The notes under the pieces: generated by a model
What the model saw: the letters and a program-made list of their open reading frames with translations, nothing else
Database searches by the model: none
What the model was told of the DNA's origin: nothing
From: Candidatus Humimicrobium oleiphilum
GTDB taxonomy: Bacteria > Actinomycetota > Humimicrobiia > Humimicrobiales > Humimicrobiaceae
Direction of reading: 5' to 3'
Length of the DNA: 64,000 nucleotides
Assembly (NCBI GenBank): GCA_002304935.1
Contig: DBPS01000040.1
Span: 1-64,000, forward strand
Shown: piece by piece, positions 26,672-36,056 of the stretch
How the letters are laid out: every line of letters begins with the position of its first letter
Position numbering within the stretch: position 1 is the stretch's first letter
Made by a program: the position numbers and the translations under genes

Positions 26672-28477
26672 ATGATAAAAAATGATGAAGTTTTCAGAAC
26701 AGCATACAGAAGCAATCTCTGCGGTTTGCTGAAAGCAGAAGATGCTGATAAAAAAGTAATGCTTTGCGGATGGGTTGGGAAAAGAAGAGACCATGGAAAG
26801 CTTATATTTGTTGACCTGAGAGATTTTAGCGGAGTCATACAATTGGTTTTTGACCCTTCTTTTGCAAAAGATGCTTATGAGTCTGCAAAAGAAATAAGGA
26901 CTGAATATGCAATACAGATAGAAGGAATAATAAAACCAAGATCTGATGAAACTGTAAATAATGATATAGCTACAGGGAATATTGAAATATCTGTAAGCAA
27001 ACTTGTTATTTTCAATACTTCAAAAACACCTCCTTTTAATCTTGATGATCGTGAAAGTATTGATGAATTTACAAGACTGAGATATAGATTCATTGATCTG
27101 AGGACTGCAGAAATGCAGGATAATATAAGATTAAAAAATAAAATCATGTATGCTGCAAGAAATTTTCTCCAGTCAAATGGTTTTATCGAGGTAGAAACAC
27201 CGATACTTGGCAAAAGTACACCTGAAGGTGCAAGAGATTTCCTGGTTCCTTCAAGGCTTAATCCGAATAAATTTTATGCTCTTCCGCAATCTCCCCAGCT
27301 TTTCAAGCAAATCCTTATGTTCTCAGGATTTGACAGGATTTTCCAGCTTGCAAGATGCTTCAGGGATGAGGACCTGAGGGCGGACAGACAGCCTGAATTC
27401 ACTCAGATCGATCTTGAAATGTCATTTGTCAGACAGGAAGATGTCACAACGCTTATTGAAATGCTTATCAGGGATATAATGAAGACGGTTCTGGATAAAG
27501 AAACAGAAATTCCTTTCAAAAAACTTACATGGGAAGAGTCAATGTCGCAATACGGTTCAGATAAACCTGATACGCGATTTGAGTTAAAAATAAAAGATAT
27601 TTCTGATTTGTTTAAAAATTCTGGTGTAAAGATTTTTAAGGATGTTTTACAAAGTGGCGGGGTTATAAAATGTCTGCTTTTGGAAAATAGTGACGATTTT
27701 TCAAGAAAAGATCTTGATCAGTTTGTTGAAACTGCCAGAAAGAACGGTGCCGGCGGATTATTATGGATAAAAATAGATGAAAACCTGGATTTCCAGTCTC
27801 CTGTTGCGAAATTTTTATCTGAAAAAGAAAAGTCCGAACTGGTATCACACTTATCTTTAAAACCAAAGAATTTAATACTGATAGTAAGTGACAGATTTGA
27901 AACAGCCTGCCTGGTTCTTGGTATTCTAAGAAATCAGATAGGAAGAAAATTAAAACTTGTAAATGAAGATTTGTTTGATTTCTTATGGGTTTATGATTTT
28001 CCCCTGTTTGAATGGGATCAGAAGGAGAAAAAATATAAATCCATGCATCATCCCTTTACTAAGCCTTCAGAAGAGACAGTAAAATATATTGATGAAGATC
28101 CCCTGAAAGTCAAGTCTGTCTCTTATGATATTATACTGAACGGGAATGAACTTGGAGGCGGTTCTATCAGAATAAATAATATAGATTTGCAGACCAGGAT
28201 ACTAAAACTTTTAAATGTGGATTTGGAAAAAGCAAAAGAGAATTTTGGCTTTTTCCTCAATGCCATGGAGTACGGGACTCCTCCCCATGGTGGAATAGCG
28301 CTGGGTCTTGACAGATTTGCAATGCTTCTTGGCGGACTTAAAAGCATCAGGGAAGTAATAGCTTTTCCAAAGACACAGTCAGCATTTGACATAATGACTG
28401 AAACGCCATCAGTTGTAAGTGCAGAGCAGTTAAAAGAATTACATATAAAAGCAGTGGAGATAGATCCTGAACAATAA
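26672..28477 (+). CDS. aspS: Aspartate-tRNA ligase
   Basis: AspRS of the bacterial type, 601 residues, begins five bases after hisS. The N-terminal OB-fold anticodon domain (CGWVGKRRDHGKLIFVDLRD), motif 1 and motif 2 (FDRIFQLARCFRDEDLRADRQPEFTQIDLE), the bacterial insertion (GAD) domain (about 295-420) and motif 3 (GIALGLDRFAML) are all visible. No gatCAB genes are in the window, so whether the enzyme is discriminating cannot be judged. The 6S RNA candidate lies directly downstream. Confidence 0.96.
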   Translation: MIKNDEVFRTAYRSNLCGLLKAEDADKKVMLCGWVGKRRDHGKLIFVDLRDFSGVIQLVFDPSFAKDAYESAKEIRTEYAIQIEGIIKPRSDETVNNDIATGNIEISVSKLVIFNTSKTPPFNLDDRESIDEFTRLRYRFIDLRTAEMQDNIRLKNKIMYAARNFLQSNGFIEVETPILGKSTPEGARDFLVPSRLNPNKFYALPQSPQLFKQILMFSGFDRIFQLARCFRDEDLRADRQPEFTQIDLEMSFVRQEDVTTLIEMLIRDIMKTVLDKETEIPFKKLTWEESMSQYGSDKPDTRFELKIKDISDLFKNSGVKIFKDVLQSGGVIKCLLLENSDDFSRKDLDQFVETARKNGAGGLLWIKIDENLDFQSPVAKFLSEKEKSELVSHLSLKPKNLILIVSDRFETACLVLGILRNQIGRKLKLVNEDLFDFLWVYDFPLFEWDQKEKKYKSMHHPFTKPSEETVKYIDEDPLKVKSVSYDIILNGNELGGGSIRINNIDLQTRILKLLNVDLEKAKENFGFFLNAMEYGTPPHGGIALGLDRFAMLLGGLKSIREVIAFPKTQSAFDIMTETPSVVSAEQLKELHIKAVEIDPEQ

Positions 28478-28488
28478 AACATCCCGGA

Positions 28489-28517
28489 TTGTATTAGAAT
28501 TTTAATTATGCTAACAT
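28489..28517 (+). promoter_or_regulatory. Promoter for the 6S RNA candidate
   Basis: TTGTAT (28489-28494) and TAACAT (28512-28517) are separated by exactly 17 bases. The predicted transcription start at about 28524 coincides with the outermost base pairs of the long closing stem of the RNA, which makes this promoter more credible than its sequence match alone. Confidence 0.55.
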
Positions 28518-28523
28518 TCTATC

Positions 28524-28702
28524 ATACCCTGTGTTAATCGTAATTGAAGTTAATTTTAATGCCAACAAATTAACTTTGGGAGTCTTTACTCTGGCTGTAG
28601 TGTAAATGCCCTTTAATGGGACTTACTAATCGGCAGGTAAGAATCCGCCTTACTTTGGGTAGGGCATATAAAAACTTCAATCAATTACGTTAATATGGGG
28701 TA
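28524..28702 (+). ncRNA. ssrS: Probable 6S RNA
   Basis: This stretch of about 178 bases folds into one long interrupted rod. The closing stem pairs 28527-28529 with 28697-28699, 28534-28537 with 28690-28693, CGTAATT (28539-28545) with AATTACG (28683-28689), GAAGTT (28546-28551) with AACTTC (28673-28678), and ATGCC (28559-28563) with GGCAT (28663-28667). Inside are a large internal bubble, a GTAA/CCC-GGG/TTAC hairpin (about 28602-28626) and a GGTAAG/CTTACT hairpin on the 3' side. Size, closed rod and central bubble match 6S RNA, which inhibits housekeeping RNA polymerase by mimicking an open promoter. As I recall, the Bacillus 6S-1 gene also lies just downstream of aspS. No T-box motif is present. 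Covariance scoring has not been done. Confidence 0.72.
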
Positions 28703-28764
28703 TTATTTTATATAAATTATTTATTATTGATATTTTTAAATATTTCAATTATTTTTATAAAGTT

Positions 28765-31455
28765 ATGGATATAAGAAAAGAGTTTTTAAATTTTTTTAAA
28801 AAAAATGACCATTTGATTTTGCCATCATCCGGCCTTATACCTGATAATGATACAAGTGTGCTTCTGACAACAGCTGGAATGCAGCAATTCAAACCATATT
28901 ACCTGGGCGTCAAGAAACCTCCTTTTCCAAGGATCTCGACCGTCCAGAAATGTTTCAGAACCAGCGATATAGAAAACATAGGGAAAACAGACAGGCATCT
29001 GACGTTCTTTGAGATGCTTGGAAATTTTGCTTTTGCAGATTATTTTAAAGAAGAAGCAATTGGTTTTGCTCTCAGTTTTTTATTAGATATATTAAAAATT
29101 CCTGAAAATAAATTATGGATAACTATTTTTGGCGGATATGAAAACCTTCCCATGGATAAAGAAGCAGAGAAGTACTGGATAAAAAACGGAATCTTAAAGG
29201 AAAGAATCCATAAATCTGGCATGAAAGACAATTTCTGGGGACCTGCAGGAGATACGGGGCCATGCGGTCCTTCAACGGAAATATATTTTGATTTCGGTGA
29301 AAAAACAGGATGTGGCAGAAAAGACTGTAATCCTAACTGTGATTGCGGAAGATTCATAGAAATATGGAATCTTGTCTTTACACAATATAATTTCAATGGC
29401 AAAGATTATCTTGAACTACCTAATAAAAACATTGATACAGGAATGGGGCTGGAGAGGATTTATTCTGCTGTTAACGGAAGCAATTCAGTTTTCAGGACAC
29501 CTCTGTTTGAAAATATTATTTTAAAAATTTCCGAAATAGCCGGCGCAGATAGAGGAAATGATTTTGAAGATGAAATTAATGCAAGGGCAAAAAAAATAAT
29601 AAGTGATCACTGCAGGGCAATTTATTTCCTGATTTCTGATGGAGTAATGCCTTCAAACGAAGGAAGAGGTTATATCTTAAGAAGAATAATAAGAAGAGCA
29701 ATAAGATACGGAAGATTAATCGGAATAAAGGATTGTTTCTTAAATGAAATAGGCAAAGTGATAATTAATGATTACAGGCATTCCTACCCTGAACTGGATT
29801 CCAAAAAGGAAATTTCTTTTCAGGTTATAAGCGAAGAAGAGAAAAAATTCTCAAATACCCTTAAAGACGGGATAAAAGTTCTTTTGCAGAATATTTCTGA
29901 ATTGAAAAGCAAAAACGAAAGCATGTTAACTCCTGAAAATACTTTCCGGCTTTATGATACTTACGGTTTTCCTGTTGAATTAACTGAAGAAATATTAAAG
30001 GAGAACAATCTGTCTTTGGATATGGTTAAATTTAACGAATTCATGAAAAATCATATCAAAAAGTCAAAAGAAAAAACAATATTTGATAAGAAAATAAATG
30101 AACATCTGGACTTATATAGAAATATCAAATCACAAACAGAAAATGAATTTGTAGGCTATGAGAGTAATTCCTCTGAAACAGTTATTTTAAGCATATTACT
30201 TAATGATAATTCATTAAAAAAAGAAACAAATGAGCTTAATGAAGGCCAGAAAGGTGAGTTAATAATCAAGAAGACTCCTTTTTATGGTGAAAAAGGCGGT
30301 GCGGCAGGAGATAAAGGAAAAATATCAGTTAAGCATAATAATTATTTATTTGAAGTAAATGATACACAGATACCTTTTGAAGGACTTATAGTACATAAGG
30401 GAATAGTAAAAAAAGGCAGCTTTAAAGTGGGAGATGAGGTGTTTGCAGAAGTTGAGTTAAGCTTCAGAAAAAATATAAGCAGAAACCATACTGCCACGCA
30501 CCTGCTTCACTGGGCATTAAGAAATATCCTGGGTAGCGAGGTTGAACAGGCAGGCTCTTTTGTATCTGATGAAAGACTGAGGTTTGATTATAAAGTTTTT
30601 GGCAAATGTGAAGAAGATTTTATCGATAAAGCAGAAATACTGGTAAATAAGAAAATTCTTGATAATGATATAGTGAAAATTTTTGAAACATCGAGAGAAT
30701 ATGCGCAGGAAATCGGCGCAACTGCTCTTTTCGAGGAAAAATACGGACAGTTTGTAAGAGTTGTAGAGATAGGTAATTACAGCAGGGAACTCTGCGGAGG
30801 AATACATGTTAAAAGAACCGGTGAAATTGGCTTATTTAAAATATTGTCAGATACCGGTATCGGTTCAAATTTAAGAAGAATCGAAGCAGTTACAGGGACA
30901 TGTTCTTATAATCACATTAATACAAGAGAAAAAATATTAAAAAATATATCCTATATTATAAATACCGAAATATGTGATCTGGAAGTAAAAATCAATGAAT
31001 TAAAAACTGAGCTGGAAGAAAAAAAAGATAAATACAATAAACTATTGATAAGTAATGTAAAAAATAAAATATTTGAAAAGTATGGCAAACAAGAAATCAG
31101 CGAATATAAAATACTTGAATATGATTTTTCGCAATCCGGGTTTGGGGATGAACTTAATATTAAAAGTCTAGGCATTCTTACTGATGAATTAAAAGATTAT
31201 TATAAAACAAAATTATTCTGTATGTTTTCAAATATTATTAATGGCAAACCTATACTTGTTTTTTCCTGTACACCTGATTTAAACAATAAAGGAATTGATT
31301 GTTCAAAAATTGCCAGAGAAGCTGCAAAAATAATAAAAGGGGGAGGCGGAGGAAAATCTGATTTTTCCCAGGCCGGCGGTTCGGATATTTCAAAGATAAG
31401 GGAAGCAAGTGACTTTGCCTTAAAAACAATAAGAGATTGTCTTGGTATTTCATAA
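28765..31455 (+). CDS. alaS: Alanine-tRNA ligase
   Basis: AlaRS at 896 residues is full length. The aminoacylation core (VQKCFRTSDIENIGKTDRHL, FFEMLGNFAFADYF, GPCGPSTEIYFD), a tRNA-recognition region, and the editing domain with HTATHLLH and the CGGIHV metal ligands are present. A coiled-coil linker follows (about 735-775), then the C-Ala domain with GGGGGKSDFSQAGG. A zinc-like cysteine cluster (CGRKDCNPNCDCG, about 180-195) sits in the catalytic region. The start ATG 28765 has little Shine-Dalgarno. It overlaps ruvX by one base. Confidence 0.96.
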   Translation: MDIRKEFLNFFKKNDHLILPSSGLIPDNDTSVLLTTAGMQQFKPYYLGVKKPPFPRISTVQKCFRTSDIENIGKTDRHLTFFEMLGNFAFADYFKEEAIGFALSFLLDILKIPENKLWITIFGGYENLPMDKEAEKYWIKNGILKERIHKSGMKDNFWGPAGDTGPCGPSTEIYFDFGEKTGCGRKDCNPNCDCGRFIEIWNLVFTQYNFNGKDYLELPNKNIDTGMGLERIYSAVNGSNSVFRTPLFENIILKISEIAGADRGNDFEDEINARAKKIISDHCRAIYFLISDGVMPSNEGRGYILRRIIRRAIRYGRLIGIKDCFLNEIGKVIINDYRHSYPELDSKKEISFQVISEEEKKFSNTLKDGIKVLLQNISELKSKNESMLTPENTFRLYDTYGFPVELTEEILKENNLSLDMVKFNEFMKNHIKKSKEKTIFDKKINEHLDLYRNIKSQTENEFVGYESNSSETVILSILLNDNSLKKETNELNEGQKGELIIKKTPFYGEKGGAAGDKGKISVKHNNYLFEVNDTQIPFEGLIVHKGIVKKGSFKVGDEVFAEVELSFRKNISRNHTATHLLHWALRNILGSEVEQAGSFVSDERLRFDYKVFGKCEEDFIDKAEILVNKKILDNDIVKIFETSREYAQEIGATALFEEKYGQFVRVVEIGNYSRELCGGIHVKRTGEIGLFKILSDTGIGSNLRRIEAVTGTCSYNHINTREKILKNISYIINTEICDLEVKINELKTELEEKKDKYNKLLISNVKNKIFEKYGKQEISEYKILEYDFSQSGFGDELNIKSLGILTDELKDYYKTKLFCMFSNIINGKPILVFSCTPDLNNKGIDCSKIAREAAKIIKGGGGGKSDFSQAGGSDISKIREASDFALKTIRDCLGIS

Positions 31456-31853
31456 TGAAGATACTTGCAATTGATTATGGAGAAAAAAATCTGGGGATTG
31501 CTTTAACTGATGATCTGGGAATAATTGCAATACCTTTTTCTGTTGAAAAGAATAATGAAAATTTTCCAGAAATACTCACGAAAATAATAAATGATAAAAA
31601 AATTTCAAAAATAATTGCAGGTTTTCCTTTAAATCTTAAAGGACAGGAAGGCGCACAGGCTATAAAGGTAAAAAAATATTTTAAGGAATTAAGCAAAAAA
31701 ATAAATATGCCCATTGATTTGATAGATGAACGTTTTTCAACAAAGATTTCTGAAAACAAACTCAGGGAACTGGAAAAAAATATTGATAAAGATATTGATA
31801 AATTTGCTGCCGCTATTATTCTGGAGAACTATCTGAAGAAATCTGATATATAA
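31455..31853 (+). CDS. ruvX: Putative pre-16S rRNA nuclease RuvX (YqgF)
   Basis: The ATG at 31455 overlaps the alaS stop (TAATG) and gives 132 residues. The RNase H-like fold is shown by ILAIDYGEKNLGIALTD with the first catalytic aspartate, IAGFPLNLKGQEG, and LIDERFSTKIS. YqgF proteins are implicated in 16S rRNA 5'-end maturation. The C-terminal acidic block (DKFAAAIILENYL) is of family type. The alaS-ruvX-mltG order is widely conserved in monoderm bacteria. Confidence 0.92.
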   Translation: MKILAIDYGEKNLGIALTDDLGIIAIPFSVEKNNENFPEILTKIINDKKISKIIAGFPLNLKGQEGAQAIKVKKYFKELSKKINMPIDLIDERFSTKISENKLRELEKNIDKDIDKFAAAIILENYLKKSDI

Positions 31854-31916
31854 TATTTTGCTTTGGTATCAGCCAGGCAAATCCGGGAATATTAAAAAAA
31901 TACAGGAAAATACAGA

Positions 31917-32972
31917 ATGATAATTAAAAAAGAAAAAAATACAATTATTTGCACTTTAACAATACTGGTTTTTCTATTGTTTGTTCTTATTATTTCCAAT
32001 GTTTCATGTAAAATCCTTGATTCTGATTCTGTCCAGGCAAGTAAAACAATTGAAAAAGGTATTGAAAAAGAAATAGTCATAATAGAAGGTATGAGCCTGA
32101 ACCAGATAGCAGAACTGCTTGAAGAAAACGGAATAGTAGACAATGCACTGTTTTTTAAACTTTATGTCGAAGAAAAAAACATGGAAAAAAAATTATTGCC
32201 TGGTAATTATATGCTGCTGACATTATCGGAATATGGTGAAGTCCTGGATGCAATATCGAGCGGACCTGTTGTTATAACATACAAACTAACAGTTCCGGAA
32301 GGTTTTACCGTGCAGCAGATAACTGAAAGAATATTGAGTGATATTCCCAATATTTCTGAACAGGATATTGATGACAATTTTCTGCCAGAGAACTATGATT
32401 ATGATTTTTTAAAGAAAGACGGGGTATTCGTTGATTCTCTTGAAGGATTTCTTTTCCCAAAAACTTATGAGATCCTGCAGGATTATACATTAAAAAATAT
32501 TATTGAAATGATGCTGTCACAATATCAGTTTGAAACAAGCAGTCTTGACTTTACCGAATTAAACGACAAAGAACTCGATTACTATGATATTCTTATAATA
32601 GCTTCAATGATTGAAAGAGAAGCCTATATACCTGAAGAAAGGGAACTGATTTCAGCAGTGATCCACAACAGGCTTGAAACCGGCATGTCCCTGGGTATTG
32701 ATGCAACTCTGAGTTATTTTCTTGGCAAATGGGAAGAGCCGCTTACAGAAAGCGATCTTGAAACAGACACCCCTTACAATACAAGGATTTATGCCGGCCT
32801 TCCTCCCACACCTATCTGTAATCCGGGTATTGAATGTATAAAAACTGCATTATTTCCTGCAGATGTAGATTATTTATATTATGTAGTAACTGATCAGGAA
32901 AGCCATAAACATTCTTTCTCAACGACACTTGAAGAACATAATCAAAATATCAATAATGCGCAAAATCAATGA
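31917..32972 (+). CDS. mltG: Endolytic murein transglycosylase MltG
   Basis: MltG cleaves nascent glycan strands and sets their length. The 351-residue protein has one N-terminal hydrophobic segment (about 9-29), a LysM-like region with IIEGMSLNQIAELLEENG, and the YceG core. The core includes ASMIERE (catalytic glutamate about E233), VIHNRLETGMSLGIDATLSY and YNTRIYAGLPPTPICNPG. The hydrophobic segment ends in NVSC (Cys31), the same tetrapeptide seen in the L,D-transpeptidase leader in this window, so lipid anchoring is possible but not certain. It overlaps the next gene by four bases. Confidence 0.94.
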   Translation: MIIKKEKNTIICTLTILVFLLFVLIISNVSCKILDSDSVQASKTIEKGIEKEIVIIEGMSLNQIAELLEENGIVDNALFFKLYVEEKNMEKKLLPGNYMLLTLSEYGEVLDAISSGPVVITYKLTVPEGFTVQQITERILSDIPNISEQDIDDNFLPENYDYDFLKKDGVFVDSLEGFLFPKTYEILQDYTLKNIIEMMLSQYQFETSSLDFTELNDKELDYYDILIIASMIEREAYIPEERELISAVIHNRLETGMSLGIDATLSYFLGKWEEPLTESDLETDTPYNTRIYAGLPPTPICNPGIECIKTALFPADVDYLYYVVTDQESHKHSFSTTLEEHNQNINNAQNQ

Positions 32973-33583
32973 AAGAACTGGAGAGCTTCATATCTGAAAA
33001 AGATTCTTTAAAAAAAATTGCTGATTTTTCCAGAAATAATAAAGTCCCTGTCATCAGCAATGATGTGGGAAGGCTTCTTGAAACTATAATATTTTTAAAA
33101 CAACCGGAGAATATTCTGGAGATTGGCTGCGGGGAAGGCTATTCGACTTATTATATAATTAAAAACCTTGAAAAAGGCTCTTATACAGGAATAGACCTTA
33201 ACAGGAATCGACTTGAAAAAGCTGAAAGTTTTATTTCTTCAACTTTTCCGGAAAAAAAAGCTATATTCATACATGGAAATGCATTAAAAATAATACCCGG
33301 ACTTGATGATTATTTTGATTTTGTTTTTATTGATGCTGCCAAATATGAATATCTTAAATATTTTGAATTATTAAAAAACAGATTAAGAGACAATGCTTTT
33401 ATTGTTGCAGATAATGTTTTTTTTAGTGAAAAAATATTTTCAAATTATATAAAAGACCATGATAAAAACAGTGTCAGTGGATTAAAAGAATTTATTAAAC
33501 ATATTAGCAGTGATAAATTGCTGAAAACAATTTTTCTGGATATAGGCGATGGAGTTTCAGTCTCAGCTTTCAAAAGAAAATAA
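32969..33583 (+). CDS. O-methyltransferase (class I, YrrM-like)
   Basis: This 204-residue protein has the S-adenosylmethionine-binding motif ILEIGCGEGYSTYYI, an acidic strand-2 loop (GIDLNRNR), and FVFIDAAKYEYLKYFELL followed by VADNVFF, as in metal-dependent class I O-methyltransferases. Position after mltG and before a U32 peptidase matches the YrrM neighbourhood of Bacillus; YrrM (TrmR) methylates 5-hydroxyuridine at the tRNA wobble position. The match in order makes that role plausible here. Confidence 0.9.
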   Translation: MKELESFISEKDSLKKIADFSRNNKVPVISNDVGRLLETIIFLKQPENILEIGCGEGYSTYYIIKNLEKGSYTGIDLNRNRLEKAESFISSTFPEKKAIFIHGNALKIIPGLDDYFDFVFIDAAKYEYLKYFELLKNRLRDNAFIVADNVFFSEKIFSNYIKDHDKNSVSGLKEFIKHISSDKLLKTIFLDIGDGVSVSAFKRK

Positions 33584-34814
33584 CAAAATACCGGAATTAC
33601 TTGTTCCTGCTGGGAATATTACGGTTTTAAAATATGCATTGGAATATGGGGCTGATGCAGTATATCTGGGCGGTAAAAAATTCAATCTGAGAAGTTATGG
33701 AAGCAACTTCACTATAAAAGAACTTGAAGAAGCCGTAAGATATACACATAAAAAAAATAAAAAAGCATACATCACATTAAACTCAATCATATTTGAGAAT
33801 GAGCTTCCTGAATTTGATGCATATATTAAAAGTATCAAAGATATCGATTTTGACGCTTATATCATCTCAGACCCGGGACTTATAAATGTAATAAGAAAAT
33901 ACATTGCAGATGCAGATATTCATATGAGCACACAGCTTAGCACAACTAATCACCTGACTGTGGATTACTACAGGAAATCCGGCGTTAAAAGAATGAATAT
34001 AGCAAGAGAGATAAGATATGATGATTTAAGGGAACTGATTAAAAATTCAGAGATAGAGATTGAAGTTTTTGTTCATGGTTCTTTATGCATCTCATATTCG
34101 GGAAGATGCATGCTTAGCAAATATATGACAGGCCGTGACGCAAACAGGGGCGAATGTGCACATAGCTGCAGATGGAATTATTATCTGATGGAAGAACAAA
34201 GACCAAATTTGTTTTATAATATTACTCAGGAATCAGATGGAACATATATATATAATTCAAGAGATCTTTGTCTTTTACCAGAGCTGGAACGTCTTGTAGA
34301 TACGGGGGTTTCTGCTTTGAAAATTGAAGGAAGGATGAAAACAGAGAGTTATGTCGCCCAGACTGTATGGGTTTACAGAAAAGCTCTGGATCTTATACGT
34401 GAAGGCAGATTTGATGAAAAAAGTAAAAATTCTTTAGTATCAGAATTAGATAAGTGCAGCCACAGGGATTATACTAAAGGTTTTATGTTTCTGGATTCTT
34501 TTGAGGAACTTGAAAATAATGAAGATGTTAAAATTAAACAGGATTATAAATTCATAGGCACATGCTTAACAGAATTCTCTGAAAACGGATGCTCAGAGAT
34601 CCTTGTGAAAAATCAGTTCAGAAAAGGTGATGTTATAGAAATTCTTGAACCAGGATTGCTTCCCAGGCTTTTTACGGTGGAAGAAATAAAAATAAAAAGA
34701 AAAAACTATGAATTTCTTACTGAAGAAGCAAACCCTAACGATATTGTTCTACTTGAAGGACTTGGAAATATTAATTTATTTTCAATAATAAGGAAAAAAT
34801 CAAATAATGAATAA
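33549..34814 (+). CDS. Peptidase U32 family protein
   Basis: This 421-residue member of the U32 family contains ELLVPAGN near the N-terminus, HMSTQLSTTN, and the signature FVHGSLCISYSGRCMLS with Cys180 and Cys187, followed by Cys203 and Cys207. Related proteins (TrhP, RlhA) act in hydroxylation of tRNA uridine 34 or 23S rRNA rather than as peptidases. With the YrrM-like methyltransferase just upstream, a tRNA wobble 5-methoxyuridine pathway is a reasonable inference. The start overlaps the methyltransferase by 35 bases; no other good start codon lies closer. Confidence 0.9.
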   Translation: MEFQSQLSKENNKIPELLVPAGNITVLKYALEYGADAVYLGGKKFNLRSYGSNFTIKELEEAVRYTHKKNKKAYITLNSIIFENELPEFDAYIKSIKDIDFDAYIISDPGLINVIRKYIADADIHMSTQLSTTNHLTVDYYRKSGVKRMNIAREIRYDDLRELIKNSEIEIEVFVHGSLCISYSGRCMLSKYMTGRDANRGECAHSCRWNYYLMEEQRPNLFYNITQESDGTYIYNSRDLCLLPELERLVDTGVSALKIEGRMKTESYVAQTVWVYRKALDLIREGRFDEKSKNSLVSELDKCSHRDYTKGFMFLDSFEELENNEDVKIKQDYKFIGTCLTEFSENGCSEILVKNQFRKGDVIEILEPGLLPRLFTVEEIKIKRKNYEFLTEEANPNDIVLLEGLGNINLFSIIRKKSNNE

Positions 34815-35082
34815 ATGTTTTGAAATAACGCTCGAAGGAAGAGTGCAGGGAGTGGGGTATAGGAATTTTGCTTTAACAAGAGCAATCAGGCATGATATTA
34901 AAGGTTATGTCAGAAATACTCCTGAGGGAAATCTTGAGATATTATGCAGCGGAACTGAGGATGACCTGGAAATATTTATTAATGAAATTAAAAAAGGTCC
35001 TTCTTTTGCATTCATAAGTAAAATAAAAATAGATAGATATACCGGACAGACAGATTTTAAAGATTTTAAAATCATATATTAA
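34807..35082 (+). CDS. acyP: Acylphosphatase
   Basis: This small enzyme of 91 residues hydrolyses acyl phosphates. The signature GRVQGVGYRNFALTRA carries the catalytic arginine and is followed by IKGYVRNTPEGNLEI with the catalytic asparagine. It overlaps the U32 gene by eight bases, so the two are likely co-translated. The length and motifs are typical. Confidence 0.93.
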   Translation: MNKCFEITLEGRVQGVGYRNFALTRAIRHDIKGYVRNTPEGNLEILCSGTEDDLEIFINEIKKGPSFAFISKIKIDRYTGQTDFKDFKIIY

Positions 35083-35099
35083 AAATGATAATATAAAAT

Positions 35100-35963
35100 A
35101 TGCTGGGAATTAACGGAAATACAAATATTTACGGGATTATTGGCTATCCTGCAAAGCATAGTTTATCTCCCAGGATACATAATTATCTGTTTGAGAAAAA
35201 TTCGATTAATTCTGTTTATCTTGCTTTTGAGATAAAACCTGAAAATTTTAAAGAATGTATAATATGTTTTAAAACTCTGGGTTTTAAAGGTTTTAATCTC
35301 ACAATGCCCTTTAAAAAAGAAATAATTACTTATCTGGACCAGGTCAGCAATGACGCTTTGATCATTAATTCAGTTAATACGGTTGCCAGAGAAGGGAAGC
35401 TTTATAAGGGCTATAATACTGATATAACCGGTTTTTTAAAATCACTTGAAGAAAAAGATTTTGATTTTAAAAATTCATATGCACTTGTTTTAGGCGCAGG
35501 AGGTACAGCAAGAAGTATTATCATGGGCCTGATAAATAAAAAAATAAAAAAAATATATATATCCAACAGAACCATAAGTAAAGCATATGAATTAAAAAAA
35601 ATGTTTAAAAGATATTATGATGAAGAAATAGTGATTTTGGAGGACCCTGAACATTTTAGCAAGGAAGAACTAAAACGAATAGATCTTATAATAAATTGTA
35701 CATCTGTAGGTATGGAAGGCTTAAGCAATGCCGGGAAAATGCCAGTTCCCGAAAAATGGGACTTCAAAGATAAATTTTTCTTTGAAATGATTTACAAACC
35801 TGTTGAAACCAGTCTGCTTCTAAAAGCAAAATCTGAAAAAGCAGTAATAATCAATGGATTAGATATGCTGATAAACCAGGCTCTTGCTTCGTTTGAAATA
35901 TGGAACGGATTTTATCCTGATAAAAATGACCTGATAAAATATTTTAAAAATAGTATCAATTAA
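35100..35963 (+). CDS. aroE: Shikimate dehydrogenase (NADP+)
   Basis: AroE reduces 3-dehydroshikimate to shikimate. The 287-residue protein has the substrate-binding GYPAKHSLSPRIHN, the catalytic lysine in GFNLTMPFKKEI, VNTVAR, the NADP-binding LVLGAGGTARSII, and the C-terminal NGLDMLINQAL. It lies 18 bases after acyP. The 93-base AT-rich gap before pilT contains a TATAAT at 36000-36005 but no convincing -35 box. Confidence 0.95.
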   Translation: MLGINGNTNIYGIIGYPAKHSLSPRIHNYLFEKNSINSVYLAFEIKPENFKECIICFKTLGFKGFNLTMPFKKEIITYLDQVSNDALIINSVNTVAREGKLYKGYNTDITGFLKSLEEKDFDFKNSYALVLGAGGTARSIIMGLINKKIKKIYISNRTISKAYELKKMFKRYYDEEIVILEDPEHFSKEELKRIDLIINCTSVGMEGLSNAGKMPVPEKWDFKDKFFFEMIYKPVETSLLLKAKSEKAVIINGLDMLINQALASFEIWNGFYPDKNDLIKYFKNSIN

Positions 35964-36056
35964 ACTATAAAAACTATTTTATTAAATTATTTTAAATTGT
36001 ATAATTTTATGTATTATTATATTTATTAATATATTATAAAAATATGAAATAAAAAA

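Noticed and set aside
28478..28764. T-box leader for alaS
   Set aside because: There is no T-box consensus (TGGNACCGCG-like) and no terminator hairpin. The paired rod fits 6S RNA better.
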